Shown: positions 44,510 through 52,876 of the stretch, piece by piece
Layout: the number at the start of each line of letters is the position of its first letter
Position numbering within the stretch: the stretch's first letter is position 1
Assembly (NCBI RefSeq): GCF_038397775.1
Contig: NZ_CP151650.1
Coordinates: 5,146,001 to 5,210,000 of the forward strand
DNA: 64,000 nt
Direction: 5' to 3'
Source: Pseudomonas sp. RC10
Lineage (GTDB): Bacteria > Pseudomonadota > Gammaproteobacteria > Pseudomonadales > Pseudomonadaceae
The notes under the pieces: model-generated
The model's input: the letters and a program-made list of their open reading frames with translations, nothing else
What the model was told of the DNA's origin: nothing
The model's database searches: none
Program-made: the position numbers and the translations under genes

Positions 44510-46684
44510 GTGACCAGCATGGAACTGCCTGATTTAGAACCGGCTCAGCCGTTCGACCCCCGTTCGAACTTCGACGACCCGCTGCTGGATGGCCTGCTCA
44601 TCCTCTGTCGGCTCCACGATTGCAACGCCAGCCGCAGCAGCCTCAGCGCTGGCCTGCCCCTGGCGCAGCAATCCCTGAGCGTCGATCTTCTCCCCCGCGC
44701 CGCTGCCCGCGCCGGTTTGCAAGCGCGCATTCTGCGCCGCGACCTCAACGCCATCGACGGCCTCAACCTCCCGGTTCTGCTGCTGCTCAAGGGCAACCGC
44801 TGCGCGATTCTCCGACGTTGGGAAGACGATGGACGCGCGCTGATTCTTCCGAGCGAAGCCGATGGCGGCGAGCAACGGGTCACCCGCGAAGAGCTGCAAA
44901 CGCTCTACACCGGCCAAGCCCTGTTCGCCCGCCCTCGTCATGAGCTGGAAAACCTGCGCGCGCCGCTGGTGCCGAGGGTCAACGCCTGGTTTCGCGACAC
45001 GATAAAGCTGTCTCGCGGGCTGTATGGCGATGCGATTCTGGCGAGCCTGCTGATCAACTTGCTCGGCCTGATGGTGCCGCTGTTCGTCATGCAGACCTAC
45101 GACCGCGTCGTGCCCAATCAGGCGACCTCGACCTTGTGGGTGTTGGCCATCGGGCTGTTGATCGGCACCGGCTTCGAACTGACCTTGCGACTGGTGCGTG
45201 CGCACCTGCTGGATCAGGCCGGGAAGAAGACCGACGTGATCCTCTCCGCGACCCTGTTCGAGCGCATCACCGGCATGGCGATGAAAGCGCGTCCGGCCAG
45301 CATCGGCGGCTTCGCCCAGAGCATTCACGACTTTCAGGGTCTGCGGGAATTCCTCACCGCCGTCACCCTGACCAGCATTATCGACTTGCCGTTCGCCGTG
45401 TTGATGCTGGCGGTGATCGGTCTGCTCGGCGGCTGGCTGGTGGTGATTCCGTTGGTGGCGTTCCCGGTCACCATTCTGTTCGCGTGGATCATCCAGATCC
45501 GCCTGCGCGACACCGTTGAACGCAGCCTGGCGCTCGGCGCAGAACGGCAAGCGCTGTTGGTGGAAACCCTCGGCGGCCTGGAAACTCTCAAGGCCTGCGG
45601 CGCCGAGAGCGAACGCCAGCACAAATGGGAATCGACCCACGGCGCCCTCACCCGCCTCGACAGCCACGCCCGTGACCTTTCGGCGCTGGCCAGCAACGGC
45701 ACGCTGTTCATCCAGCAGTTTTCGGGCATGGCGACCATCGTGGCCGGGGTCTACATCATCATCGCTGGCAACCTCAGCGTCGGTGCGCTGGTGGCCAGCT
45801 ACATGCTCGGCAGCCGCGTGCTCGCACCGCTCGGGCAAATCGCCGGGTTGATCACGCGCTACCAGCAGGCGCAGGTCACGATGAAAAGCACCGACGCGCT
45901 GATGGCCCTGCCTCAAGAACGCGAGCAAGGCAAAAACCCGCTGCAGCACACGCTGCTCAAGGGCGACATTCAGGTGGTCAACGCCAGCTTTGCCTACGGC
46001 GGGCCGGGCACAGCGGCGGCGTTGCACGACGTCAGCATCAGCATCAAGCCCGGCGAGCGCATCGGCATCATTGGCCGTAGCGGTTCGGGCAAAAGCACGC
46101 TGGCCCGTTTGATGATGGGGTTCTACGCCCCGGACGCGGGCCAGTTGCTGCTGGACGGCCTGGACCTGCGCCAGGTGGACGTGGCGGATTTGCGTCAACA
46201 AGTGGGATACGTCGCCCATGATCTGCCGCTGCTGGCCGGGAGCCTGCGGGACAACCTGACCCTCGGCGCCCGCTACGTCACCGATGCGCGGATGCTCGAA
46301 GTGGCGGAGCTGACGGGCGCGACCGAACTGGCGCGCAATCATCCCATGGGCTTCGATCGGCCGGTCGGTGAGCGTGGGCAGTTGCTGTCCGGCGGGCAGC
46401 GGCAGGCGGTGCTGATGGCGCGAGCCTTATTGCTTGACCCACCGATCATGCTGCTCGACGAACCCACCAGCCACATGGACAACGCCAGCGAAGACGTCCT
46501 GCGGCAGAAGCTGTTCGACCGGATGCAGGGCAAGACGCTGCTGCTGGTCACCCACCGCATGTCGATGCTCAGTCTGGTGGATCGGCTGGTGGTGCTGGAC
46601 AACGGCAAAGTCGTGGCCGACGGCCCCAAGGCGCTGGTCGTCGAAGCACTGCGCAAGGGCCGCGTCGGCCCGTCTTCGGTTTAA
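44510..46684 (+). CDS. Type I secretion ABC transporter (LapB-like)
   Basis: The GTG at 44510 is preceded by GGGAGAAG; an ATG nine bases on is the alternative. The 724-residue protein has an N-terminal C39-like domain without an evident catalytic Cys/His pair (about 20-140), a six-helix membrane part (about 170-450), and an ATPase domain with Walker [16 protein letters not shown] (about 523), the signature LLSGGQRQAVLMARALL and Walker B IMLLDEPTSHMD. It exports the adhesin through the inner membrane. LapB-type proteins lack the peptidase and keep the domain to hold the substrate, which fits here. Confidence 0.93.
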   Translation: MTSMELPDLEPAQPFDPRSNFDDPLLDGLLILCRLHDCNASRSSLSAGLPLAQQSLSVDLLPRAAARAGLQARILRRDLNAIDGLNLPVLLLLKGNRCAILRRWEDDGRALILPSEADGGEQRVTREELQTLYTGQALFARPRHELENLRAPLVPRVNAWFRDTIKLSRGLYGDAILASLLINLLGLMVPLFVMQTYDRVVPNQATSTLWVLAIGLLIGTGFELTLRLVRAHLLDQAGKKTDVILSATLFERITGMAMKARPASIGGFAQSIHDFQGLREFLTAVTLTSIIDLPFAVLMLAVIGLLGGWLVVIPLVAFPVTILFAWIIQIRLRDTVERSLALGAERQALLVETLGGLETLKACGAESERQHKWESTHGALTRLDSHARDLSALASNGTLFIQQFSGMATIVAGVYIIIAGNLSVGALVASYMLGSRVLAPLGQIAGLITRYQQAQVTMKSTDALMALPQEREQGKNPLQHTLLKGDIQVVNASFAYGGPGTAAALHDVSISIKPGERIGIIGRSGSGKSTLARLMMGFYAPDAGQLLLDGLDLRQVDVADLRQQVGYVAHDLPLLAGSLRDNLTLGARYVTDARMLEVAELTGATELARNHPMGFDRPVGERGQLLSGGQRQAVLMARALLLDPPIMLLDEPTSHMDNASEDVLRQKLFDRMQGKTLLLVTHRMSMLSLVDRLVVLDNGKVVADGPKALVVEALRKGRVGPSSV

Positions 46685-46696
46685 GGAGCGTCAACC

Positions 46697-48040
46697 ATGT
46701 CTTCCGCTCACCGTTATTTTCATCCGGGCCGTCAGGTCGATCTTGAGTTCATGCCCGAGGTCGCCGGCGTCGCCGCGCAGGATTCATCCCGAGGCGCCCG
46801 AATCACCGTGTGGATCGCCGCCGCGCTGATCGTCACCGCGCTGGTCTGGGCTAAATTCGCGGTGCTCGAAGAAGTCACCATGGGCGAAGGCAAGGCGATT
46901 CCGTCGAGCAAGGTTCAGGTGATTCAGAACCTTGAAGGCGGCATCGTCACCGAGATTTTCGTCCGTGAAGGACAGATCGTGAACAAGGGCGACACCCTGC
47001 TGCGCCTGGATGACACGCGGTTTCTGTCGAACAAGGGCGAGAGCGAGGTCGATAAATACACGCTGATGGCGCAAGTGGATCGGCTGTCGGCGGAGTCCGA
47101 AGGGCGTCCGTTCAAGCCGTCGGCCGTGGTGCTGAGCAAGGCGCCACAAGTCGCGGCGGACGAGCAGGCGTTGTACGACTCGCGCCAGCGGCGTCTGGCC
47201 AGCGAGCAGCGCACGTTGCAGGAACAGTTGCGGCAGAAGATGCAGGAAGTCGCCGAGTTTCGCTCCAAGCAGGATCAGTACCGCAATCAGCTGGGGTTCA
47301 TTCAGCAGGAGCTGAGCATGTCGGCGCCCCTGGTGAACAGCGGCGCGGTGTCGCCGGTGGAAATCATCCGGCTCAAGGGCAAAGCGTCCGAGGCGCGCGG
47401 GCAAATGGACGCGACCTCGCTGGCGATTCCCCGGGCTGAAGCGGCGATCAATGAGATCAAGAGCAAGATCCAGGAATCCCTCGACAGCTTCCGCTCGGAC
47501 GCTACAAAAGACTTGAACGACAAACGCTCGGATCTGGCCAAAGCCAGCGCCACCAGCATCGCCATCGACGACCGCGTGACCCGCACCACCGTCACCTCTC
47601 CGGTCAAAGGCATCGTGAAAACGCTCAAGGTCAACACCATCGGCGGCGTGGTCCAGCCTGGCAGCGACATGGTGGAAATCGTGCCGCTGGACGACAACCT
47701 GCTGATCGAAGCCAAAGTCCGCCCGCAAGACGTCGCCTTCCTCCACCCCGGCCAGAAAGCCATGGTCAAGTTCAGCGCCTACGACTACACCATCTACGGC
47801 GGCCTGCCCGCCAAACTGGAACTCATCGGCGCCGACACCACCACCGACGACAAGGGCAACACCTTCTACCTGATCCAGGTCCGCACCGACCGCAACCACT
47901 TGGGCAGCAACGAGAAACCCCTGCTGATCATCCCCGGCATGGTCGCGACGGTGGACATCATCACGGGTGAGAAGAGCGTGATGGATTATTTGCTGAAGCC
48001 GGTGTTGAAGGCGCGGACTGAGGCGTTGCGGGAGCGGTGA
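46697..48040 (+). CDS. HlyD-family membrane fusion protein (LapC-like)
   Basis: The 447-residue protein has one membrane helix (about 36-58, TVWIAAALIVTALVWAKFAV), a lipoyl/barrel-sandwich part (VQVIQNLEGGIVTEIFVREG, then RTTVTSPVKGIVKTLKVNTI near 295-315) split by a long coiled coil (about 120-285), and a C-terminal beta domain. It bridges the ABC protein and the TolC channel. An AAGGAGCG ribosome site lies seven bases before ATG. The gene ends 62 bases before an IS3 element. Confidence 0.93.
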   Translation: MSSAHRYFHPGRQVDLEFMPEVAGVAAQDSSRGARITVWIAAALIVTALVWAKFAVLEEVTMGEGKAIPSSKVQVIQNLEGGIVTEIFVREGQIVNKGDTLLRLDDTRFLSNKGESEVDKYTLMAQVDRLSAESEGRPFKPSAVVLSKAPQVAADEQALYDSRQRRLASEQRTLQEQLRQKMQEVAEFRSKQDQYRNQLGFIQQELSMSAPLVNSGAVSPVEIIRLKGKASEARGQMDATSLAIPRAEAAINEIKSKIQESLDSFRSDATKDLNDKRSDLAKASATSIAIDDRVTRTTVTSPVKGIVKTLKVNTIGGVVQPGSDMVEIVPLDDNLLIEAKVRPQDVAFLHPGQKAMVKFSAYDYTIYGGLPAKLELIGADTTTDDKGNTFYLIQVRTDRNHLGSNEKPLLIIPGMVATVDIITGEKSVMDYLLKPVLKARTEALRER

Positions 48041-48149
48041 GCGCGGGGTGTCAGACAGACCGCCTTCGCTGCCGTCGTAACCTCCGGCGTCTCCCACAGG
48101 ATGAACTGCCCCCAAGAAGTTGGACACCCATCCAACCCCTGGGGGATCT

Positions 48150-48662
48150 ATGATCAAGTACACCGAGCAGTTCAAGCTCACGGCGGTCACCGCCTACCTG
48201 AACGGCACCAACGGCTTCCGAACAGTGGCCAGACATTTTGGCATCGACTTCAGTCTCCTTCGACGCTGGGTCGCCAGTTATCGGACTGGCAACAGCATCA
48301 AGCCAATGTCGTATGCGCGGCGGTACAGCGAGGATTTCAAGCGCCAAGTCTTGACCTACATGCATGAGCATCGACTTTCGCTACGCCAGACCGCTGCGCA
48401 TTTTGACCTTGGGCGGTCCTCCCTGATAGGCATCTGGCAACGCCAGTATTACAGTGACAGTCCTGTCACCCCTACTGCCATCCAGCCAGCCGACACGCCC
48501 ATGAAAATCAAACCCGCCAAACCCACCGACACCAACGATGCACAAAAGCCACGAGAGCAGTTGATGGCTGAACTTGAGTACATGCGCATGGAGAACGCTG
48601 TCCTAAAGGAGCTCAAGGCCCTGCGCGAGGAAAAGGAGCGAACACGGGGGAAAAAGTCCTGA
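48150..48662 (+). CDS. IS3 orfA (HTH protein)
   Basis: The 170-residue protein starts MIKYTEQFKLTAVTAYLNGT and holds two helix-turn-helix parts (about 1-50 and 60-105, the second around RQTAAHFDLGRSSLIGIWQRQ), then a Leu-zipper-like end (EQLMAELEYMRMENAVLKEL). It binds the terminal repeats and inhibits or helps transposition in the family. The last codons overlap a slippery site. Confidence 0.9.
   Translation: MIKYTEQFKLTAVTAYLNGTNGFRTVARHFGIDFSLLRRWVASYRTGNSIKPMSYARRYSEDFKRQVLTYMHEHRLSLRQTAAHFDLGRSSLIGIWQRQYYSDSPVTPTAIQPADTPMKIKPAKPTDTNDAQKPREQLMAELEYMRMENAVLKELKALREEKERTRGKKS
48650..48656 (+). other. Probable -1 ribosomal frameshift site
   Basis: The heptamer GAAAAAG lies in the orfA frame as GGG AAA AAG. 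A slip of -1 at A AAG leads into the orfB frame, which is open from there (GEKVLIVRKLK). The fused product OrfAB is the active transposase in IS3 elements. Confidence 0.68.
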
Positions 48663-48691
48663 TCGTCCGCAAACTCAAGCACCGATTCCCA

Positions 48692-49498
48692 TTGCCCGAC
48701 CTCCTTGAGCTGGTCGGGCTGGCACGCAGCACCTTCTATTACCAGGTCAAGGCTGAGCAGAAACCGGACCGGCATGCGGCGCTCAAGGAACGGGTGCAGC
48801 AGGAATATCACAAGCAGAGAGGGCTGTATGGCTATCGGCGTATTGCGCTTGCGCTCAGAAAGGAAGGAACGCTGGTCAACAAGAAGGTCATCGAACGGCT
48901 GATGGCCGAACAGGGTTTGCAATCGGTCGTACGGCCCAAGAAATACCGTTCCTACCGGGGGACTGTTGGCAAAATCGCCGCGAACCTGCTGGAGCGTAAT
49001 TTTCATGCACCCCGGCCAAAACAGAAGTGGGTAACCGACGTCACCGAGTTCAAAGTGGGTCAGCAGAAGCTCTACTTGTCTCCTGTGATGGATTTGTACA
49101 ACGGCGAAATCATCGCGTACGAAACAGCCAGTCGGCCTTACTACGAATTGGTGGGGAACATGCTCGACAAGGCGTTGGCTTGCTTGGGAGACGCGCCCAA
49201 ACTGGTCGTTCATTCGGACCAGGGGTGGCACTACCAACAGCCACGCTATCGCCACGCACTCAGCGAAAAAGGCGTGAAGCAGAGCATGTCCCGCAAAGGC
49301 AATTGCCTGGATAATGCGGCGATGGAGAGTTTTTTCGGCACGCTGAAGTCAGAGTTTTTCTACCTGAAGCGTTTCGAGAGTGTGGAAGAATTGAAGGTCG
49401 GCCTGGATGAGTACATTCATTACTACAACCATGACCGCATCAAGCTGAGGCTCAATGGCATGAGTCCTGTTGAATACAGGACTCAGGCTGCGGCGTAA
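48692..49498 (+). CDS. IS3 orfB (DDE transposase)
   Basis: The 268-residue frame is open from further upstream and is probably made as OrfAB. It starts PDLLELVGLARSTFYYQVKA and has an HTH_21 region (YGYRRIALALRKEG). The catalytic DDE triad sits in WVTDVTEFKVGQQKLYLSPV, VHSDQGWHYQ and NAAMESFFGTLKSEFF. No separate start for orfB is convincing; the TTG at 48692 is only the first possible codon. It is intact. Confidence 0.9.
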   Translation: MPDLLELVGLARSTFYYQVKAEQKPDRHAALKERVQQEYHKQRGLYGYRRIALALRKEGTLVNKKVIERLMAEQGLQSVVRPKKYRSYRGTVGKIAANLLERNFHAPRPKQKWVTDVTEFKVGQQKLYLSPVMDLYNGEIIAYETASRPYYELVGNMLDKALACLGDAPKLVVHSDQGWHYQQPRYRHALSEKGVKQSMSRKGNCLDNAAMESFFGTLKSEFFYLKRFESVEELKVGLDEYIHYYNHDRIKLRLNGMSPVEYRTQAAA

Positions 49499-49636
49499 AC
49501 TGTCCAACTTTTGGGGGGCAGTTCAGGATTGGCGAAACCCTGGACGCTCGCGGCTGGCACCTGAGCGTTGTTGATTCTGGCAGAGGGCTGCGGGACTGAC
49601 TGGCACGGTCCAGGCTCTTGATTCTGGCCGAAGGCC

Positions 49637-49762
49637 GTAGGAGCTGGCTTGCCTGCGATCTGTTGCGAAGCGACAGCAGAATCAGAGACCTCTGTTGTAT
49701 CTGACACACTGTCATCCAATTTTGCGACTGCTGCGCAGCCGATCGCAGGCAAGCCAGCTCCT
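49637..49762. repeat. REP-like inverted pair that is the IS110 target
   Basis: AGGAGCTGGCTTGCCTGCGATC (start near 49639) faces GATCGCAGGCAAGCCAGCTCCT, ending at 49762 where the IS110 element begins. The usual continuation ACGGCCTTCGGCCAGAATCA of such REPs reappears only after the element (50989 onward, as ACGCCTTCGGCAGAATCA). Confidence 0.78.
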
Positions 49763-49814
49763 TGTATCTCGACTCTGGCGTTTCATCGCGCCATAGTTCT
49801 CGACTGATCATCGA

Positions 49815-49960
49815 GGGAGAGCCGGGAAGCTGTTCAGCTCCTAAGGCCTCAGAGCTTACAAAGTAGATAGAGCTCCGGTTCTCCAACCTCACTCGAAAAG
49901 TCCGAACGGTATCCAGTGCGCGCCTTCGGCGTGAGCACGCATGTACAAGGCAGGACCGGG
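49815..49960 (+). ncRNA. Predicted IS110 bridge RNA
   Basis: Two stem-loops are readable. The first has a GGAGAGCCGG/CCGGTTCTCC stem (49816-49825/49875-49884). Inside lie CAGCTCCT (49835-49842), identical to the target's left side (49755-49762), and GTAG (49863-49866), complementary to the core and first right bases (CTAC, 50987-50990). The second has a short stem GTCC/GGAC (49900-49903/49953-49956). Inside lie ACGGTATC (49906-49913), identical to the element's right end (50980-50987), and TACAAG (49944-49949), complementary to its left end (CTTGTA, 49761-49766). Exact RNA ends are not known. Confidence 0.75.
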
Positions 49961-49999
49961 TGACGCGATGATCGTGTGCAATCGACTCTGGAGAGCGCC

Positions 50000-50971
50000 A
50001 TGTCTGCTTTTGTTGGCATCGATATCGCCAAAAACTCATTTGATATCGCCACCCCGCTGGATAACGGGAAGTTCAGGACCAAAGCCAGGCTGGCCAATAA
50101 TCCCAAGGGTTATCAGGTGCTGCTCGACTGGCTTACCACCCACTCCGAGCCCCATGCCTGGGTCGTGATGGAAGCCACCAGCGTCTACCACCAGGGCGTT
50201 GCTGATTGCCTTCACGCTCACGGATACCGGGTGTGCATCGTCAACCCTGCGATCCTCCACCAGTACGGCAAGGATGAGCTGCGCCGGGTCAAAACCGACA
50301 AGGCCGATGCAAAGCTGATCGCCCGCTATGCGCAAGACAAGCACACCAGACTGCGCGAGTGGGTGCCGGAGCCCGCGCCACGTCGGCGCTTGCGCGCGTT
50401 GGTGCGTCGACTGGAAGATTTGCAGGAAATTCAGCAGATGGAAAGCAATCGTCTGGATGTCGCCGAAGACAAGGTCAAAGCGTCGATCGAGTCGGTGATC
50501 AGCCACGTCAAGCAACAGATCGACGAGACCAGGAAAGCGATCAAAGACAATATTGACGACGATCCTGACCTGCGCCAGAAGCGCGATCTGATCGTGACCA
50601 TCGACGGGCTGGGGGATACGACCGCAGCGCTGATCCTGGCCGAACTCGGCGACCCATTGGATTACAAGGGCCCCAAATCTATCGTTGCCTTTGCGGGCCT
50701 GGACCCACGTTGTGCTAGCTCGGGAGAGTCGGTAGGCCCGACCCATATATCCAAAACCGGCTCGAAAAGGCTGCGCGCCGGGCTTTACATGCCAGGCATG
50801 GCTGGCCTAAAGCACAACGCGGTGTTGCGAGAGCTAAAGACCCGGATGCGCGCCAATGGGAAAGCCCCAAAAGAGATCATCTGTGCAGCAATGCGAAAGC
50901 TGCTGCATCTGGTCTATGGCGTGCTGAAATCGGGCAAGCCGTTCGACGCAGAAATTGCGCTTGCCCGGTGA
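50000..50971 (+). CDS. IS110-family transposase (DEDD recombinase)
   Basis: The ATG at 50000 gives 323 residues. The RuvC-like DEDD domain shows FVGIDIAKNSFDIA (D at about 7), VVMEATSVYHQGVADCL (E) and KTDKADAKLIARYAQDKHTR (two D). A coiled-coil middle and the C-terminal Tnp_20 domain follow (VTIDGLGDTTAALILAELGD, then FAGLDPRCASSGESVGPTHI with the catalytic Ser). The protein uses a bridge RNA to join donor and target DNA in this family. It is intact. Confidence 0.93.
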   Translation: MSAFVGIDIAKNSFDIATPLDNGKFRTKARLANNPKGYQVLLDWLTTHSEPHAWVVMEATSVYHQGVADCLHAHGYRVCIVNPAILHQYGKDELRRVKTDKADAKLIARYAQDKHTRLREWVPEPAPRRRLRALVRRLEDLQEIQQMESNRLDVAEDKVKASIESVISHVKQQIDETRKAIKDNIDDDPDLRQKRDLIVTIDGLGDTTAALILAELGDPLDYKGPKSIVAFAGLDPRCASSGESVGPTHISKTGSKRLRAGLYMPGMAGLKHNAVLRELKTRMRANGKAPKEIICAAMRKLLHLVYGVLKSGKPFDAEIALAR

Positions 50972-51100
50972 TGGGCAAGACGGTATCTACGCCTTCGGCA
51001 GAATCAAAAGCCTGGACCGCGCCAGACCTACGCCTTCGGCCAGAATTAAAGGCCCGGAACGCACCTTTCCCACAGCGTCCGGCAGAATCAAAAGCGGCCA

Positions 51101-51185
51101 GATGTCAGCCGCGAGCATTGCGGACGCCGCCAATCCTGTGGGAGACGCCGGAGGTTACGACGGCAGCGAAGGCGGTCGAGCTGAC
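51101..51185. repeat. Intact copy of the palindromic repeat split by the IS3
   Basis: The segment around AATCCTGTGGGAGACGCCGG on the plus strand is the reverse complement of the sequence flanking the IS3 element (48061-48101 joined to 49526-49560). It is therefore an uninterrupted inverted copy of the same repeat. Confidence 0.78.
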
Positions 51186-51210
51186 ACACCTCACGCAGCC
51201 CAAACACCGA

Positions 51211-52710
51211 TCACCTCTTCTTATCCCCCTTCTCAAACGCCGCCTCCAGCGCATCGTTGATCGTGCGCAGCACTTTCACCCGCGCCCAGCGTTTGTCGTT
51301 GGCTTCGACCAGCGTCCACGGGGCGATTTCGGTGCTGGTGCGGTCGACCATGTCGCCCACGGCCTCACGGTATTGCGGCCATTTGCTGCGGTTGCGCCAG
51401 TCGTCGTCGGTGATCTTGTGGCGTTTGAAGGGGATCTTTTCCCGGGCCTTGAAGCGCTCCAACTGGGTCTGGTCGTCGATGGCCAACCAGAATTTAACGA
51501 CGACGATGCCCGCGTCAGTGAGCTGTTCTTCGAAGTCGTTGATCTCGCTGTACGCCCTCAGCCAGTCATCCTGTGAGCAGAAACCCTCGACCCGTTCCAC
51601 CAGCACCCGGCCATACCAGGAGCGATCGAACACGGTGAATTTTCCCCGCGCCGGTATCTGTCGCCAGAAACGCCACAGGTACGGTTGGGCCAATTCGTCC
51701 TGTGTCGGCGCGGCAATCGGCACGATGTGGTACTGCCGAGGATCGAGCGCCCCGGCCACGCGTTTGATCGCCCCGCCCTTGCCCGCCGCGTCGTTGCCTT
51801 CGAACACCGCGACCAGCGCGTGACGGCGCATGCGTTTGTCGCGCATCAGGCCAGACAACCGCGCCTGTTCGGTGATCAGTTGCTCGTCGTAGTCGTCCTT
51901 TTCCAGCGACAGGGTCATGTCCAGATTGTCCAGCAGGCTCAGTTCATCGGTGTTGCTCGGCAACGGCCCGATGTTGACCATGTTGGCGCTGCCTTCCGGG
52001 GTCTTCAGCGCGTTCTGCAAGCCTTCCAGCAGCAGGCGGCCAACGGTCAAGCTGCGGTAGTTCGCGTCCACCCCTTCGATCACGTGCCACGGCGCATAGT
52101 CGCGACTGGTGCGGCGCAACACCCGCTCGCCGAAGCGCACGAATTTGTCGTACGTCTGGGATTGTTGCCAGTCCAGCGGGCTGATGCGCCAGCTGTGCAG
52201 CGGGTCGTCCTTGAGGGTCTTGAGGCGCAGCTTCATCTGCTTTTTGGACAGGTGAAACCAGAACTTGAAGATCACTGCGCCCTCGTCGACGAGCATCTTT
52301 TCCAGACGTTCGGCGCCGTTGATCGCCTGGTCGAGCACGGGGTCTTTGAACTGCTTGTGCACCCGGCCCTGAATCATCTGGCTGTACCAGTTGCCGAAGA
52401 AAATGCCGATGCGGCCTTTCGGGGGTAGTTGGCGCCAGTAACGCCAGACCGGCGGGTGGGCCAGTTCTTCGTCGGTCTGTTGGTCGAAGGTGCGCACTTC
52501 GATGTAGCGCGGGTCCATCCAGTCGTTGAGCAGCTTGACGGTCTCGCCCTTGCCCGCGCCTTCGATGCCGTTGATCAACACGATGATCGGGCGCTTGGCC
52601 TGTTCGTGGAGTTCGTATTGGGCTTCCAGCAGGGCTTCGCGAAGGGCCGGGACCTGTGCGTCGTAGGTCTCGTCGTCGATGGTGTGGCCGATTTCAGCGG
52701 ATTCGAACAT
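51211..52710 (-). CDS. pap: Polyphosphate:AMP phosphotransferase
   Basis: The 499-residue protein is a two-domain PPK2. The first domain has Walker-like RPIIVLINGIEGAGKGETVK (about 39-58) and KGRIGIFFGNWYSQMI; the second has HALVAVFEGNDAAGKGGAIK and KFTVFDRSWYGRVLVERVEG. The second copy keeps the catalytic Asp and the lid Arg residues, as in PAP enzymes that make ADP from AMP and polyphosphate. It is divergent from mnmC with a 166-base gap. Confidence 0.92.
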   Translation of the reverse strand: MFESAEIGHTIDDETYDAQVPALREALLEAQYELHEQAKRPIIVLINGIEGAGKGETVKLLNDWMDPRYIEVRTFDQQTDEELAHPPVWRYWRQLPPKGRIGIFFGNWYSQMIQGRVHKQFKDPVLDQAINGAERLEKMLVDEGAVIFKFWFHLSKKQMKLRLKTLKDDPLHSWRISPLDWQQSQTYDKFVRFGERVLRRTSRDYAPWHVIEGVDANYRSLTVGRLLLEGLQNALKTPEGSANMVNIGPLPSNTDELSLLDNLDMTLSLEKDDYDEQLITEQARLSGLMRDKRMRRHALVAVFEGNDAAGKGGAIKRVAGALDPRQYHIVPIAAPTQDELAQPYLWRFWRQIPARGKFTVFDRSWYGRVLVERVEGFCSQDDWLRAYSEINDFEEQLTDAGIVVVKFWLAIDDQTQLERFKAREKIPFKRHKITDDDWRNRSKWPQYREAVGDMVDRTSTEIAPWTLVEANDKRWARVKVLRTINDALEAAFEKGDKKR

Positions 52711-52876
52711 GTAGGGCTCCTTTCCAGATCGCTCAAGACTAGCGGATCAGTACAAACGATGTGGGTTGTGACAATGAAACCCTGCCATGGGTCAATCGTC
52801 ATGCAGCAAGATCGAGGGCGCAGTGGGTTAATATGCCGACCTTGCACCTGCCCACGCGTCCTTTAGTAGCCCAACC

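Larger units (their letters stand above)
48102..49525 (+). mobile_element. IS3-family insertion sequence (IS150-like group)
   Basis: The element is 1424 bases long. Its 25-bp terminal inverted repeats (48102-48126 and 49501-49525) match in 23 positions and begin TGAACTGCCCCC. It is flanked by a 3-bp direct repeat GGA (48099-48101 and 49526-49528), so it transposed here recently. It carries orfA and orfB with a -1 shift, as in IS3. It splits a palindromic repeat (see findings). Confidence 0.92.
49761..50988 (+). mobile_element. IS110-family insertion sequence in a REP
   Basis: The element is about 1.23 kb and has no terminal inverted repeats, as usual for IS110. Its ends are set by comparison with other REPs in the window: GCAAGCCAGCTCCT at the left and ACGCCTTCGGCAGAATC at the right are contiguous in an undisturbed REP. 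The dinucleotide CT occurs at both junctions (49761-49762, 50987-50988), the recombination core used by IS621. The left end has a 237-base non-coding leader; the right end after the gene is only 17 bases. Confidence 0.85.

Noticed and set aside
44534..46342. 602-codon minus-strand frame opposite the ABC transporter gene
   Set aside because: It is His/Gln/Arg-rich and antisense to a clear type I secretion ATPase.
48102..50988. Mobile patch as part of a prophage or genomic island
   Set aside because: Only two insertion sequences and REPs were seen; there are no integrase, structural phage genes or attachment sites.
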